DNA from: CAYQUV01 sp964421005
GTDB taxonomy: Bacteria; Patescibacteriota; Minisyncoccia; Minisyncoccales; CG1-02-41-26
Reading direction: 5' to 3'
DNA: 20,585 bases
Assembly: GCA_964421005.1 (NCBI GenBank)
Contig: CAYQUV010000013.1
Span: 1 to 20,585, forward strand
Part shown: piece after piece, positions 1-7,148 of the stretch
How positions within the stretch are numbered: position 1 is the stretch's first letter
Layout of the letters: every line of letters starts with the position of its first letter
The notes under the pieces: model-generated
Database searches by the model: none
What the model was told of the DNA's origin: nothing
Seen by the model: the letters and a program-made list of their open reading frames with translations, nothing else
Position numbers and translations under genes: made by a program

Positions 1-35
1 TCGAGAACAGTAAATCCTTTTTTCAAAAATGACAC
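1..35 (-). CDS. Type IV prepilin, N-terminus only (cut by window edge)
   Basis: Just downstream of the pilin gene, a reading frame runs off the left edge and encodes KKGFTVLE. This is the type IV prepilin cleavage signature: basic leader, Gly, then Phe with Glu at +5 of the mature protein. It would be cut by prepilin peptidase and inserted in the membrane before pilus or pseudopilus assembly. No ATG is in frame. GTG at 33-35 would give leader MSFLKKG and TTG at 24-26 would give MKKG; neither has a good ribosome binding site. It starts only about 15 bases after the stop of the preceding prepilin, so the two are probably co-transcribed as a pilin cluster. Only about 11 codons are visible, so the type of pilin cannot be told. 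Confidence 0.6.
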   Translation of the reverse strand, partial: MSFLKKGFTVL

Positions 36-50
36 ACTTCTAACAAAAAG

Positions 51-608
51 TTATTTTTCTTTTAAAAAGATAGCAATATCCCTGTTGTCGAAATTTCTCG
101 GCTCTTCCCCGTCTCCCGAAGTACTTTCAGCACAACAATCCGGCCTCTCCCCAACCGGGCATTGATCAGTTTCGCACGCAGCATACAAAATAGCGTAAGT
201 TCCCGAACAGTCGCCTCCGCAAGGGTTAGTCATTCTTTGATAACGATAAGTACATTGGGAGTTATTAATAGGCTCTACAACATTTTTCCATTCTCTTGGC
301 AGAAAGGTCAAAAATCCTTCGTCAACCAGAGGTTTTATAAAAGTATCGTCTGCTCCGTTGGCAATATTTCCGGCATCCCAGTTTGACCAACAACCAACAT
401 CTCCTGTGTCGGTGTTATCTGGATACTGCCCGTTGACAGAATAATACTGCAACAGAGCGCCGGCAATCTGGTAAAGCTCCTGAACTCTCTTCGCATCTCT
501 GGCTCGGGCTGCCCCCTGAAGCGAACTCATTACCATCGTACTTGCTAAAATTCCAATAATAGCGATTGTCACTAAAAGTTCAACTAAAGTGAATCCTTTT
601 TCTTTCAT
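51..608 (-). CDS. Type IV pilin / type II secretion pseudopilin-like protein, cysteine-rich
   Basis: The 185-residue protein begins with the prepilin signature MKEKG|FTLVE. Cleavage after Gly5 leaves Phe1 and Glu5 on the mature protein, followed by a hydrophobic helix to about residue 30. The motif around residues 32-63 (ARARDAKR, then NGQYPD) is typical of PilA/PulG-like (pseudo)pilins, where the N-terminal helix packs in the fibre core. The globular part has eight cysteines (73, 119, 130, 134, 145, 150, 158, 159), enough for four disulfides, which is unusually many. An exported DsbA-like protein is encoded at 2481-3458 and could help form them. The gene sits behind a 486-base non-coding stretch and is followed closely by a second prepilin. 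Whether it serves a type IV pilus, DNA uptake or secretion cannot be decided from this gene alone. Confidence 0.85.
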   Translation of the reverse strand: MKEKGFTLVELLVTIAIIGILASTMVMSSLQGAARARDAKRVQELYQIAGALLQYYSVNGQYPDNTDTGDVGCWSNWDAGNIANGADDTFIKPLVDEGFLTFLPREWKNVVEPINNSQCTYRYQRMTNPCGGDCSGTYAILYAACETDQCPVGERPDCCAESTSGDGEEPRNFDNRDIAIFLKEK

Positions 609-625
609 ATTGTATTTTTATTTTA

Positions 626-653
626 TCTATAAACCAATTTATTTATAAATCAA
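626..653 (-). promoter_or_regulatory. Possible promoter of the pilin gene
   Basis: On the minus strand TTGATT (648-653) and TATAGA (626-631) are separated by 16 bases, giving a transcription start near 619, about 10 bases before the pilin ATG. The region is very AT-rich, so chance matches are likely. It competes with the upstream candidate at 967-995. Confidence 0.3.
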
Positions 654-672
654 CAACCTTTTTAACTTTCCC

Positions 673-715
673 AACTCTCCGGAAATTGGCTAAAGTAGAA
701 AGGTAACTGAGAGTT
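673..715 (-). other. Inverted repeats in the pilin leader, possible RNA structure
   Basis: A perfect 7-base inverted repeat (aactctc at 673-679, gagagtt at 709-715) flanks a segment that can also fold in other ways on the minus strand, for example CCAA with TTGG and CTTTC with GAAAG. Upstream at about 716-721 a CTGA/TCAG pairing would compete with the 7-base stem. This could be a folded 5' leader of the pilin mRNA, but it matches no riboswitch class known to me. Confidence 0.25.
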
Positions 716-922
716 TCAGCGGTAAATAATTTTTTTTGACCATTTCGATTCTTTTGCCAGGTTTTCCAAGAATTTGACCGAATTTCTGTCGGTTTTTATA
801 GATTGACTTATCTTTAACCAAATCTCTCTTTTTAAGTCCGGGGGTCGGAAAATATAAATTTCTTTTTTATTATTTTCTTTGAAAATTCTTTTTTGCCATA
901 TTTTATTGTTTTTCTGTTTTTT
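716..922 (-). pseudogene. Open frame without start codon, possible gene remnant (unrecognised)
   Basis: Between a TAA at 923-925 and a TGA at 716-718 lies a 68-codon open frame. Its last 45 residues look protein-like (PPDLKREIWLKISQS, then KFLENLAKESKWSKK) rather than like random AT-rich translation. It has no ATG or GTG and no plausible early start. Another frame upstream is also open through the lysine/asparagine-rich stretch around 860-985, so a frameshift near 865-880 could have split one small gene. No family was recognised. It may equally be chance within a long leader or small RNA. Confidence 0.25.
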
Positions 923-966
923 TTATTGCTTTCTTTTTCTGTATTTTTATTATCTTCCTTTTGTCT

Positions 967-995
967 ATTATATCTTAATTTCTAAAAATTGAAAA
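967..995 (-). promoter_or_regulatory. Promoter candidate in the gap upstream of the pilin gene
   Basis: A perfect TATAAT lies on the minus strand (967-972), with TTTTCA (990-995) 17 bases upstream as a four-of-six match to TTGACA. Transcription would start near 960 and run toward the pilin, giving a leader of roughly 350 bases, or a separate small RNA. A purine-rich AAAAGGAAG follows shortly after the predicted start, but no start codon sits behind it. Confidence 0.4.
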
Positions 996-1017
996 TAAAA
1001 CTGTTAAAAACCGAAAA

Positions 1018-1073
1018 CAAAAATCCCCCGAAATAATCAAGGGACTTCTGTTAAATCAGATTAAACTCTTGAT
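1018..1073 (-). terminator. Possible terminator after GAPDH
   Basis: About 20 bases past the GAPDH stop, the minus strand can form an ATCAAG/CTTGAT stem (1068-1073 with 1036-1041) enclosing a second hairpin (1050-1066, one T-T mismatch). It is followed by a G run and T-rich DNA toward 1000. The stem is weak and the T tract interrupted, so this is only a reasonable guess for the end of the glycolysis/redox transcript. Confidence 0.35.
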
Positions 1074-1094
1074 GTAAATTTTTTCCTGACAATT

Positions 1095-2114
1095 TTATAA
1101 TTTTTTACCCACGTATTCGGCAAACTCGGCTAACCGGCAAGCATAACCCCATTCGTTGTCGTACCAGGCTAAAATTTTTATTAAATTTCCCTGAACCCGG
1201 GTAGAGAGAGCATCAACAACGGCTGAATAAGAATTTCCTTTGTAATCAGAAGAAACCAGAGGAGCATCTTCAACTCCTAAAATCCCCTTCATTGATTCTT
1301 TTTCTGATTCCCTTCTCAAAATATAATTGACTTCTTCCGCTGTTGTTTCTTTTTCAACCTGAGTCACAAAATCAACTATTGAAACGGTTGGGGTAGGCAC
1401 TCTCAAGGCAATTCCATCCAATTTCCCTTTTAATTCAGGCAAACATTTCTCAACAGCTTCCGTTGCTCCGGTTGTTGTCGGGATGATATTCAGAGCCGCA
1501 GCCCTGGCTCTTCTTAAATCTTTATGAGGCAAATCCAGAATTCTCTGGTCATTAGTATAGCTGTGGACGGTCGTCATAAAACCTTTGACAATCCCGAACT
1601 TTTCATCCAAAACTTTGGCTACCGGTGCCAGACAATTTGTCGTGCAAGAACCCATTGAAACAATATCGTCTTTTTTAGGTTTAAACTTTTCTTCATTCAC
1701 TCCAAGAAGATAGGTCGGAATTCCTTCGGACCTAGCCGGTGCAGAAATGATAACTTTCTTAGCTCCGGCAGTTAAATGTTTTTTCGCTCCTGCTAAATCT
1801 CTAAAAACACCCGTACATTCTAAAACGATGTCTATCCCCAGCTTTTTCCAAGGAAGATTCTGGGGATCTTTTTCGGAAAAAAGAGCCACTTTTTTGCCGT
1901 CAAAAGTTCCGTCAACCAGAAGCTCATCGCTGCCAATTTTAATCCGTTTTTTATAAACCCCGTACAAAGAATCGTACTTCAAAAGATGGGCTAATGTTCT
2001 GGCATCACCCAAATCATTAATAGCAACTACTTCAAGCCTCGGATGCTTATCTATAATTCTTCTGAATGTTGGGCGGCCAATTCGACCGAAACCATTTATA
2101 GCAACTTTAAGCAT
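1095..2114 (-). CDS. gap: Type I glyceraldehyde-3-phosphate dehydrogenase
   Basis: This 339-residue enzyme oxidises glyceraldehyde-3-phosphate to 1,3-bisphosphoglycerate with NAD+ and phosphate. The Rossmann motif NGFGRIGR is at residues 7-14, the cofactor-binding NDLGD at 33-37, the catalytic Cys157 in SMGSCTTNC, the catalytic His184 in TTVHSYTNDQ, and WYDNEWGY at 317-324. The length is normal for the family. The frame stays open 32 codons further upstream, but the family start is MLKVAINGFGRIGR, so ATG 2112-2114 was chosen. No Shine-Dalgarno site precedes it. NDL after the second strand suggests NAD+ rather than NADP+. It is the last gene of a run with enolase and phosphoglycerate mutase, which matches the lower glycolysis that many reduced CPR genomes keep. 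Confidence 0.95.
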   Translation of the reverse strand: MLKVAINGFGRIGRPTFRRIIDKHPRLEVVAINDLGDARTLAHLLKYDSLYGVYKKRIKIGSDELLVDGTFDGKKVALFSEKDPQNLPWKKLGIDIVLECTGVFRDLAGAKKHLTAGAKKVIISAPARSEGIPTYLLGVNEEKFKPKKDDIVSMGSCTTNCLAPVAKVLDEKFGIVKGFMTTVHSYTNDQRILDLPHKDLRRARAAALNIIPTTTGATEAVEKCLPELKGKLDGIALRVPTPTVSIVDFVTQVEKETTAEEVNYILRRESEKESMKGILGVEDAPLVSSDYKGNSYSAVVDALSTRVQGNLIKILAWYDNEWGYACRLAEFAEYVGKKL

Positions 2115-2166
2115 ATAAATAAAAATTGGGTAAAAAAGCAAACCTCTAATCTTCAAAAACCAAGGG

Positions 2167-2400
2167 TTAATCTTCAAGAGCCAGAAGTTTTGAAATTCTT
2201 TCTTTATCAAAACCGACTACAAACTGCCCGTCCACCTCCAGAACGGGAACTCCCATCTGACCGGTTTTTTCAATCATTTCCCGAGCCGCTTTCTCATCCT
2301 TGGAAACATCAATTTCTTCAAATTCAACATTGTGCTCTTTTAAAAAGGCTTTAAGAGCTACACAGTAAGGGCAAACAGGCGTTGAATAAACTTTTACCAT
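2167..2400 (-). CDS. Glutaredoxin-like / NrdH-type redoxin (CPYC)
   Basis: A 77-residue thioredoxin-fold protein with the dithiol site CPYC at residues 10-13, the cis-proline in GQMGVPVLEVDG (Pro52), and a typical C-terminal GFDKERI helix. The length and motifs match small glutaredoxins and NrdH redoxins. ATG 2398-2400 was chosen because the fold starts at MVKVYSTPVCPYC; the frame is open for 30 more codons upstream but those overlap the previous gene. A thioredoxin reductase lies upstream at 6174-7094, and no glutathione gene is visible here, so this protein is plausibly a substrate of that reductase, as NrdH is in other bacteria (inference). It sits between a thiol oxidoreductase gene and gap, 52 bases before the latter. 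Confidence 0.85.
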   Translation of the reverse strand: MVKVYSTPVCPYCVALKAFLKEHNVEFEEIDVSKDEKAAREMIEKTGQMGVPVLEVDGQFVVGFDKERISKLLALED

Positions 2401-2480
2401 AGAAGATAAAGAAGATTGATTTAAGAAGGCTTTTTGAAAAGCTGCGATTTGACAGATAAAACTTGTCAAAAAGACAACAA

Positions 2481-3458
2481 TTATTCGCAAGCACCTCCCT
2501 TTGTTTCCTTTGTGCTGTAAGTTTCGGAGAAACCGGTGGCTGCCTGTTCTTCAGATAAAGTTTTCCCACAAGAATCCGGTTCAGAAGCAAAACCGCAGCA
2601 AAGAACGGTTTTAACGGCTTCGGCTGTTCTGCCTCCGAAATTAAACTCGCTGATTCTTTCTCCGTTTATAATCAAGGTTGGCGAACCGGTCACCTGGTAA
2701 GTGTTTTGAAGGTTAAAATCTTCTTCGGCGTAAGATATACCTCTTGAAGAATCTTCCATACATTGAGAAAGTTTGTCTTTATCTATTTGAGCTTCACTCT
2801 GGCATCCTTCTGAATCATCAGATTTCAGGAAACAAGAAAGATAGGAATAGAACTTATCCGCTTGTTCTTCCCTCAAGCAAATTTGCCTTAAATTCTCTTG
2901 AGCTTCTTTTTCACCATGCATAGCCGTCACTTTTCCGTTCTGAACACTGCCCATATATCTGATTTTTATATTCTCAGAAAAACTTGGAATTTCTTTGACA
3001 ATCTCGTTTAAAATTCTCTGCATCTGAGTTCCGAAAGGACAGTAACTTACAACAAATGCTTCCAGAACGGGATTCTCCTCTTTTTTTACTTCCTCGCAGG
3101 TTTTGGCAACGGGCTTTTGGGCGGTAGAATTTCTTGAAGGTATTTCGGCAGTCATATCAATACCTTCTTGAGGGAGCAGAGTTTTTCCGTCTTTTGTCAC
3201 ATAGGAGAAAAATTCATTCTCTCCTATTTTGATTTTAAATTTATAAAAGTCAACTTCTTCAATATCTCCCACCTGTTCTGCCACCGTACCTTCGCTAAGA
3301 AGATTTTCGTTGATAAAAGCTACGGTTTTTTCAATGACGCTTTCTTTTGTCAATTTAGAGGAGCCAGAACCTGACATTTGAGAATAAATTAAAGCAGCAG
3401 CTAAAGCAAAACAAACTATCAAGAGAATTGTGATTATTGAATTTTTACTTAATTGCAT
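2481..3458 (-). CDS. Membrane-anchored DsbA-like thioredoxin-fold protein with single-Cys CPFG site
   Basis: The 325-residue protein has an N-terminal membrane helix or uncleaved signal (residues about 8-26), a region to about 130 of unclear fold, then a DsbA-like thioredoxin fold. The active-site position reads SYCPFGTQ (Cys140), so the second Cys of CxxC is Gly. The cis-Pro loop is TGSPTLIING (Pro260), with a helical insertion between, as in DsbA/GILT-like proteins. Eleven other cysteines are present, including adjacent Cys287-Cys288 and Cys297, which could act as resolving thiols. The fold would lie outside the membrane and form, isomerise or reduce disulfides in exported proteins. The cysteine-rich pilin and the dockerin protein encoded in this window are possible clients. 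The reaction direction and redox partner (often a VKOR-like protein, not seen here) are unknown. Confidence 0.75.
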   Translation of the reverse strand: MQLSKNSIITILLIVCFALAAALIYSQMSGSGSSKLTKESVIEKTVAFINENLLSEGTVAEQVGDIEEVDFYKFKIKIGENEFFSYVTKDGKTLLPQEGIDMTAEIPSRNSTAQKPVAKTCEEVKKEENPVLEAFVVSYCPFGTQMQRILNEIVKEIPSFSENIKIRYMGSVQNGKVTAMHGEKEAQENLRQICLREEQADKFYSYLSCFLKSDDSEGCQSEAQIDKDKLSQCMEDSSRGISYAEEDFNLQNTYQVTGSPTLIINGERISEFNFGGRTAEAVKTVLCCGFASEPDSCGKTLSEEQAATGFSETYSTKETKGGACE

Positions 3459-3574
3459 ATATTTAATGTTAACAAATATTTTTTATTTTAACAACTCTAA
3501 CTTTATAAAACAAAATAAAACAAACGACCTTTTCAGAAAAAGTGATAACAAATTTCACTCTTTCATTAAACTTC

Positions 3575-4816
3575 TTATTTAATAACTTTCATTTTAATTA
3601 ATTTCTTTAGAAGGTCAATGCTTTTGGACTTACCGAGTTTTCCTTTTTTACACTCTCTTTCAGAAAATTTTTTAACATTATCTCTATCCCCCCCAAAAAC
3701 TAAAACCGGAAAAGGAGTTTTACAATGCCTCCGGAGAACAGAGCACGTAGAATGGTCGGCTGTAACAACGATTAAAGTTTTTTTAAGTTTCAAAAGAGGG
3801 GTTAAATTTTTATCAATTTTTTCAATAAATTCCTTTTTCCCCCGGAAATTGCCGTCTTCAGCCAAAGTGTCAGCAGCTTTGATATGCAAAAAGCAGAAAT
3901 CATAGCCAGTCCCGGAAACTTTGTTTTGATACCGGACAGGTTTTTCCAAAGCTTTTTCGGCAGCCTGAATTTTCCCTTTGAGATTGGTTGTAATAAGACC
4001 GTTATCTCCTTTAACTTTAATCACTTTCATTCCAAGAACCTTTCCTATTTGCCGATAAAGAAGTTTGCCAGCGATACAACAAGATTTCAATCCGTATCTT
4101 TTTTCAAAAGAAGGTAATGTTTTAATAGTAGAAGCCCCCCGAACCAAAATATAATTTGCCGGAGGCAGTCCTGCTTCCTTTCTTTTTTTGTTTAGTGGAT
4201 GTTCTTTTAAAATTCGGTGACATTCCTCTAAAAACTTATTTAAAACCCGTGCTGTTCGGACGGCTTGTGAACTTTTTGCTAAGGGCAAAATTTTTCTGGC
4301 TCTTTTGCCGAGATTGCTGTAAAAAGGGTCGCCGTCGCTGACACCTTCGCTTAGATTTTTCCCTCGTAAAATTATCCCCAGCCGATGCTGCCCGGCTCCT
4401 TTAAGCAAAAATTTTACCCCTTCAATAACAATTCCCCTCAAAGAGTTAATAAGGGGCTGGGTATCGGATATTCTGCCCGCTCTCCGGTCAATTATATTTA
4501 AATTATCCGCCACCGTGCCAAAATTTCCTCTCAAAGCCACATCTCCCTTTTTCATTTTCATTCCGGCTCCTTTGACGGTAAAAAACCCTCGCCGGATTCT
4601 ATAAACTTTTGGGTTATAGCCAAACAAAGAAAAATGGCCCTCCTCAGAAGTCGGTATAGCCCCTTGAAAAGTTGAGGTCAACAGGCCGCAAATTCCTTCT
4701 CTGGCTAAAAAATCCAAATTTGGAGTTTCCGCTGCCTCAAGAGGAGTTCTAAAACCTAATGCTTCAATCGGCTTGTCGCCGAGACCGTCAATAACTATAA
4801 AGAGAATTTTTTTCAT
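3575..4816 (-). CDS. apgM: Cofactor-independent phosphoglycerate mutase, archaeal (ApgM) type
   Basis: This 413-residue alkaline-phosphatase-superfamily enzyme interconverts 3- and 2-phosphoglycerate through a phosphoserine and two metals. Visible features are Asp10 in FIVIDGLGD, the nucleophile Ser57 in PTSEEGH followed by FSLFGYNP, RRAGRISD at 111-118, and the C-terminal metal motif TADHSTCS (Asp354, His355) with His364 in RRH. The motif that normally reads D-x-x-G-H here reads ADTLAEDGN, so the expected metal-binding His is Glu320. The length is close to archaeal-type enzymes and shorter than the roughly 510-residue GpmI type. It lies 28 bases downstream of enolase, the next enzyme of the pathway. 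The assignment is firm at family level. A homologous phosphotransferase role is less likely given the neighbour. Confidence 0.88.
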   Translation of the reverse strand: MKKILFIVIDGLGDKPIEALGFRTPLEAAETPNLDFLAREGICGLLTSTFQGAIPTSEEGHFSLFGYNPKVYRIRRGFFTVKGAGMKMKKGDVALRGNFGTVADNLNIIDRRAGRISDTQPLINSLRGIVIEGVKFLLKGAGQHRLGIILRGKNLSEGVSDGDPFYSNLGKRARKILPLAKSSQAVRTARVLNKFLEECHRILKEHPLNKKRKEAGLPPANYILVRGASTIKTLPSFEKRYGLKSCCIAGKLLYRQIGKVLGMKVIKVKGDNGLITTNLKGKIQAAEKALEKPVRYQNKVSGTGYDFCFLHIKAADTLAEDGNFRGKKEFIEKIDKNLTPLLKLKKTLIVVTADHSTCSVLRRHCKTPFPVLVFGGDRDNVKKFSERECKKGKLGKSKSIDLLKKLIKMKVIK

Positions 4817-4844
4817 GAATAATTTTATGAATGATTCGCGGAAA

Positions 4845-6101
4845 TCAGATTTCTGCCATTTCTTTCTCTATTTTCATCAGTCTGTTGTATTTTGCCACCC
4901 TTTCTCCCCGGTTCGGAGCACCGGCCATAAGCCATCCTGTTCCCAGACCAACCGAGAGGTCGGCGATAAAATCATCGCAGGTTTCTCCTCCCCGATGTTT
5001 CACAAAAACTTGCCATCCATAGTTCTGAGCAATTAGAGCTGAATTTATTGTTTCTGAAACTGTGCCGATTTGATTCGGTTTTAAAATTAGCCCTTGGCAA
5101 GCCTTTTTTTCTGCGGCAGTTTTTATTCTTTCGGGATTTGTTGCTGTTAAGTCATCTCCTATAACCAAAATTTTTGAACCTTCTGTCTTGAGTTTTGAGT
5201 TTAACCTTTTCCACTCCTGCCAATCTTCCTGTCCAAAAGGGTCTTCAATTGCCAAAATAGGATATTTTTTAAAAATTCCTGAATAGAAATCCAAAAGTTC
5301 CCCGCCTGTTAAAGTTTTGTCTTCAAAATAATATTTTTCATCCCGGAAAAAAACCGAAGCGGCTATATCAAGAATAATTTTCACTTTGCCCCTATAACCT
5401 GATTTTTCTATCGCCGAGAGCAACAAATCCAGAGCTTCTTCTGTTTTTTTCAAAGGCGGAACAAAACCGCCTTCAATTCCTACTCCCGTTCCCGATTTAT
5501 TGTATCTTTCATTTAGAATTAAACCCAGAGTATGATATATTTCAGCCCCGGCGCGAATCATTTCAGCGGAAGATCCACCAAAATAATTTCTCCTGGGAAC
5601 AATCATAAACTCCTGAACGTCCAAACCGCTTCCTCCATGAACTCCGCCTTCTAAAGCAAGAAGGCAGGGCTCCGGCAAAATCGGTTCTCTTTGCGAAAGT
5701 TCTGAAAGCCATTGCCACAAAGAAAGTTTTTGAGCCGCCGCTCCAGCCCGGCAAACAGCCATTGATACTGCTAAAATAGCATTTGCTCCCAAACGAGATT
5801 TATCTTTTTGTCCGTCTAATTCTATTAAGAATTCATCGATTTCTGTTTGTGAAGTTACTTTTTTTCCTTTTAATCGTGGAAATATAATTTCATTAATATT
5901 TTTCACCGCTCCCATCACTCCTTTGCCGAAATATCTTTCCCCTCCATCTCTTAATTCAACCGCCTCGTATTTTCCTTTAGAAACGCCGGAGGGCACCGAT
6001 GCCCGAAAAACTCCATCGTCGGTACCAACTTCTACCTCCAGAGTTGGTTCGCCTTTTGAGTTTAAAATTTCTCTTGATTTTATTGATTTTATTTTTGACA
6101 T
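4845..6101 (-). CDS. eno: Enolase (divergent)
   Basis: The 418-residue protein would convert 2-phosphoglycerate to phosphoenolpyruvate. Enolase landmarks are SREILNSKGEPTLEVEV at 9-25, the mobile loop PSGVSKG (37-43), VQEFMIVP (162-169), the catalytic Glu210 in GIEGGF, metal ligands Asp245, Glu286 and the GDD at 315-317, catalytic Lys341 in LILKPNQIGT, and DFIADLSVGLGTG near the end. Several normally near-invariant spots differ: GDEGGF is GIEGGF, HRSGET is HRGGET (Gly371 for the phosphate-contacting Ser), SGAST is SGVSK, and NGGxHA is EGGVHG. The catalytic pair and metal ligands are kept, so it is probably active. It ends on TGA exactly where enolases end, which supports the standard genetic code. 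Confidence 0.93.
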   Translation of the reverse strand: MSKIKSIKSREILNSKGEPTLEVEVGTDDGVFRASVPSGVSKGKYEAVELRDGGERYFGKGVMGAVKNINEIIFPRLKGKKVTSQTEIDEFLIELDGQKDKSRLGANAILAVSMAVCRAGAAAQKLSLWQWLSELSQREPILPEPCLLALEGGVHGGSGLDVQEFMIVPRRNYFGGSSAEMIRAGAEIYHTLGLILNERYNKSGTGVGIEGGFVPPLKKTEEALDLLLSAIEKSGYRGKVKIILDIAASVFFRDEKYYFEDKTLTGGELLDFYSGIFKKYPILAIEDPFGQEDWQEWKRLNSKLKTEGSKILVIGDDLTATNPERIKTAAEKKACQGLILKPNQIGTVSETINSALIAQNYGWQVFVKHRGGETCDDFIADLSVGLGTGWLMAGAPNRGERVAKYNRLMKIEKEMAEI

Positions 6102-6125
6102 TTAAAGCGAAGATTTTGTTTTACT

Positions 6126-6164
6126 CGGATATGCTAACCGGGTATGTTAACCGGATATGCTAAG
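6126..6164. repeat. Three tandem copies of a 13-base repeat between trxB and eno
   Basis: Three 13-base units in a row (6126-6138, 6139-6151, 6152-6164) read cggatatgctaac, cgggtatgttaac and cggatatgctaag. They fill most of the 72-base gap between the trxB stop and the eno start. The array is more GC-rich than the surrounding spacer and cannot be coding in the operon direction. It could be a replication-slippage product or a binding site. Confidence 0.75.
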
Positions 6165-6173
6165 TTGAGTATT

Positions 6174-7094
6174 TTAGTTTTTTCGCAAATATTCGTAAGC
6201 CGCCAGAGCGGCTTTACAACCTTCTCCGGCAGCAACGATAACTTGTTTCCATCTACCGTTATTAATATCGCCGGCGGCAAAAAGACCGGGACAAGAAGTT
6301 TCGTAAGTTTCAAAATCAACTTTTATCTCATCGCGTTTGTTAAGTTCGCAAAGTCCTTTCAAAAAGGAGGTTACGGGAATACTCCCGATTTGGATAAAAA
6401 CTCCATCAATAGGCACCTGATAAGTTTTTCCGGTTTCGGTATCCTGGTAGCGAAGATCTTCAACTTTATCTCTTCCTTCAATCTCTTTAATCTCTTTGTT
6501 TAAATGAATTTCAATCTTTTTCTCTTTTTTAACCTGCTCCTGTAAAAATTCATCGGCTGAAATCCTGCCCGAGCGTTCAAAGATAAAAATTCTTTTGGCA
6601 TATTTTGATAAATCAAGAGCGGCTTCAAAACCGGAATTACCGCCGCCAATCACCGCCACAGCCTTATCTCTGAATAACGGAGCATCGCAGATTGAGCAAT
6701 ATGATACACCCTTACTTATAAATTCTTTTTCTCCCGGCACCTCCAAAGGCCGAGGATCACTGCCCGTTGCCACAATCAATGCCCTGCTTTTAAATTCTTT
6801 TCCTTTTTCTGTTTTAACTAAAAAATACTCTTTCTCTTTTTTCACCCTGACAACCTTTTCTCCTTCTTGGATTTCAATTTCAAAATTTTTGAGGTGATTC
6901 TCAAATTTTTTCATTAAATCAGGACCTGTAATTTTTGGAAGACCGGGGTAGTTATCAACTTCGCTTGTTTTTCCCGCCTGACCGACAAAATCCTTAGTCA
7001 CCAGCAAAGTTTTTATTTTTTTCCTGGCAGAATAAATTCCTGCTGTAATTCCGGCCGGTCCGCCGCCAATTATAATTAAATCGTAAAGTGGCAT
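6174..7094 (-). CDS. trxB: Thioredoxin reductase, AhpF-like cofactor site
   Basis: A 306-residue FAD flavoprotein that passes electrons from a nicotinamide to a CxxC pair and on to a redoxin. It has the FAD motif GGGPAG (10-15), the redox pair CSIC (133-136), the second dinucleotide motif GGGNSG (150-155), and C-terminal FAD-binding AAGDINNG (273-280). Classical NADPH enzymes carry GGGDSA and HRRxxxR. Here GGGNSGFEAA and FERSGRISAD resemble the NADH-dependent AhpF module, as does KQVIVAAGEG near the end, so NADH may be the donor (inference). The likely partner in this window is the CPYC redoxin at 2167-2400. It sits 54 bases after galU in the same direction. Confidence 0.92.
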   Translation of the reverse strand: MPLYDLIIIGGGPAGITAGIYSARKKIKTLLVTKDFVGQAGKTSEVDNYPGLPKITGPDLMKKFENHLKNFEIEIQEGEKVVRVKKEKEYFLVKTEKGKEFKSRALIVATGSDPRPLEVPGEKEFISKGVSYCSICDAPLFRDKAVAVIGGGNSGFEAALDLSKYAKRIFIFERSGRISADEFLQEQVKKEKKIEIHLNKEIKEIEGRDKVEDLRYQDTETGKTYQVPIDGVFIQIGSIPVTSFLKGLCELNKRDEIKVDFETYETSCPGLFAAGDINNGRWKQVIVAAGEGCKAALAAYEYLRKN

Positions 7095-7148
7095 ATTATT
7101 TTAAAAAAATTATTTATCCTCTGAACCTTTTTAGAAAATTTTTTAAAA

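Noticed and set aside
2115..2210. Upstream extension of the GAPDH frame (32 codons with hydrophobic residues)
   Set aside because: GAPDH begins at MLKVAINGFGRIGR; the extension overlaps the end of the redoxin gene and resembles no known targeting sequence in this family.
6126..6164. CRISPR array
   Set aside because: The units are only 13 bases and directly adjacent with no spacers, and no cas gene is present.
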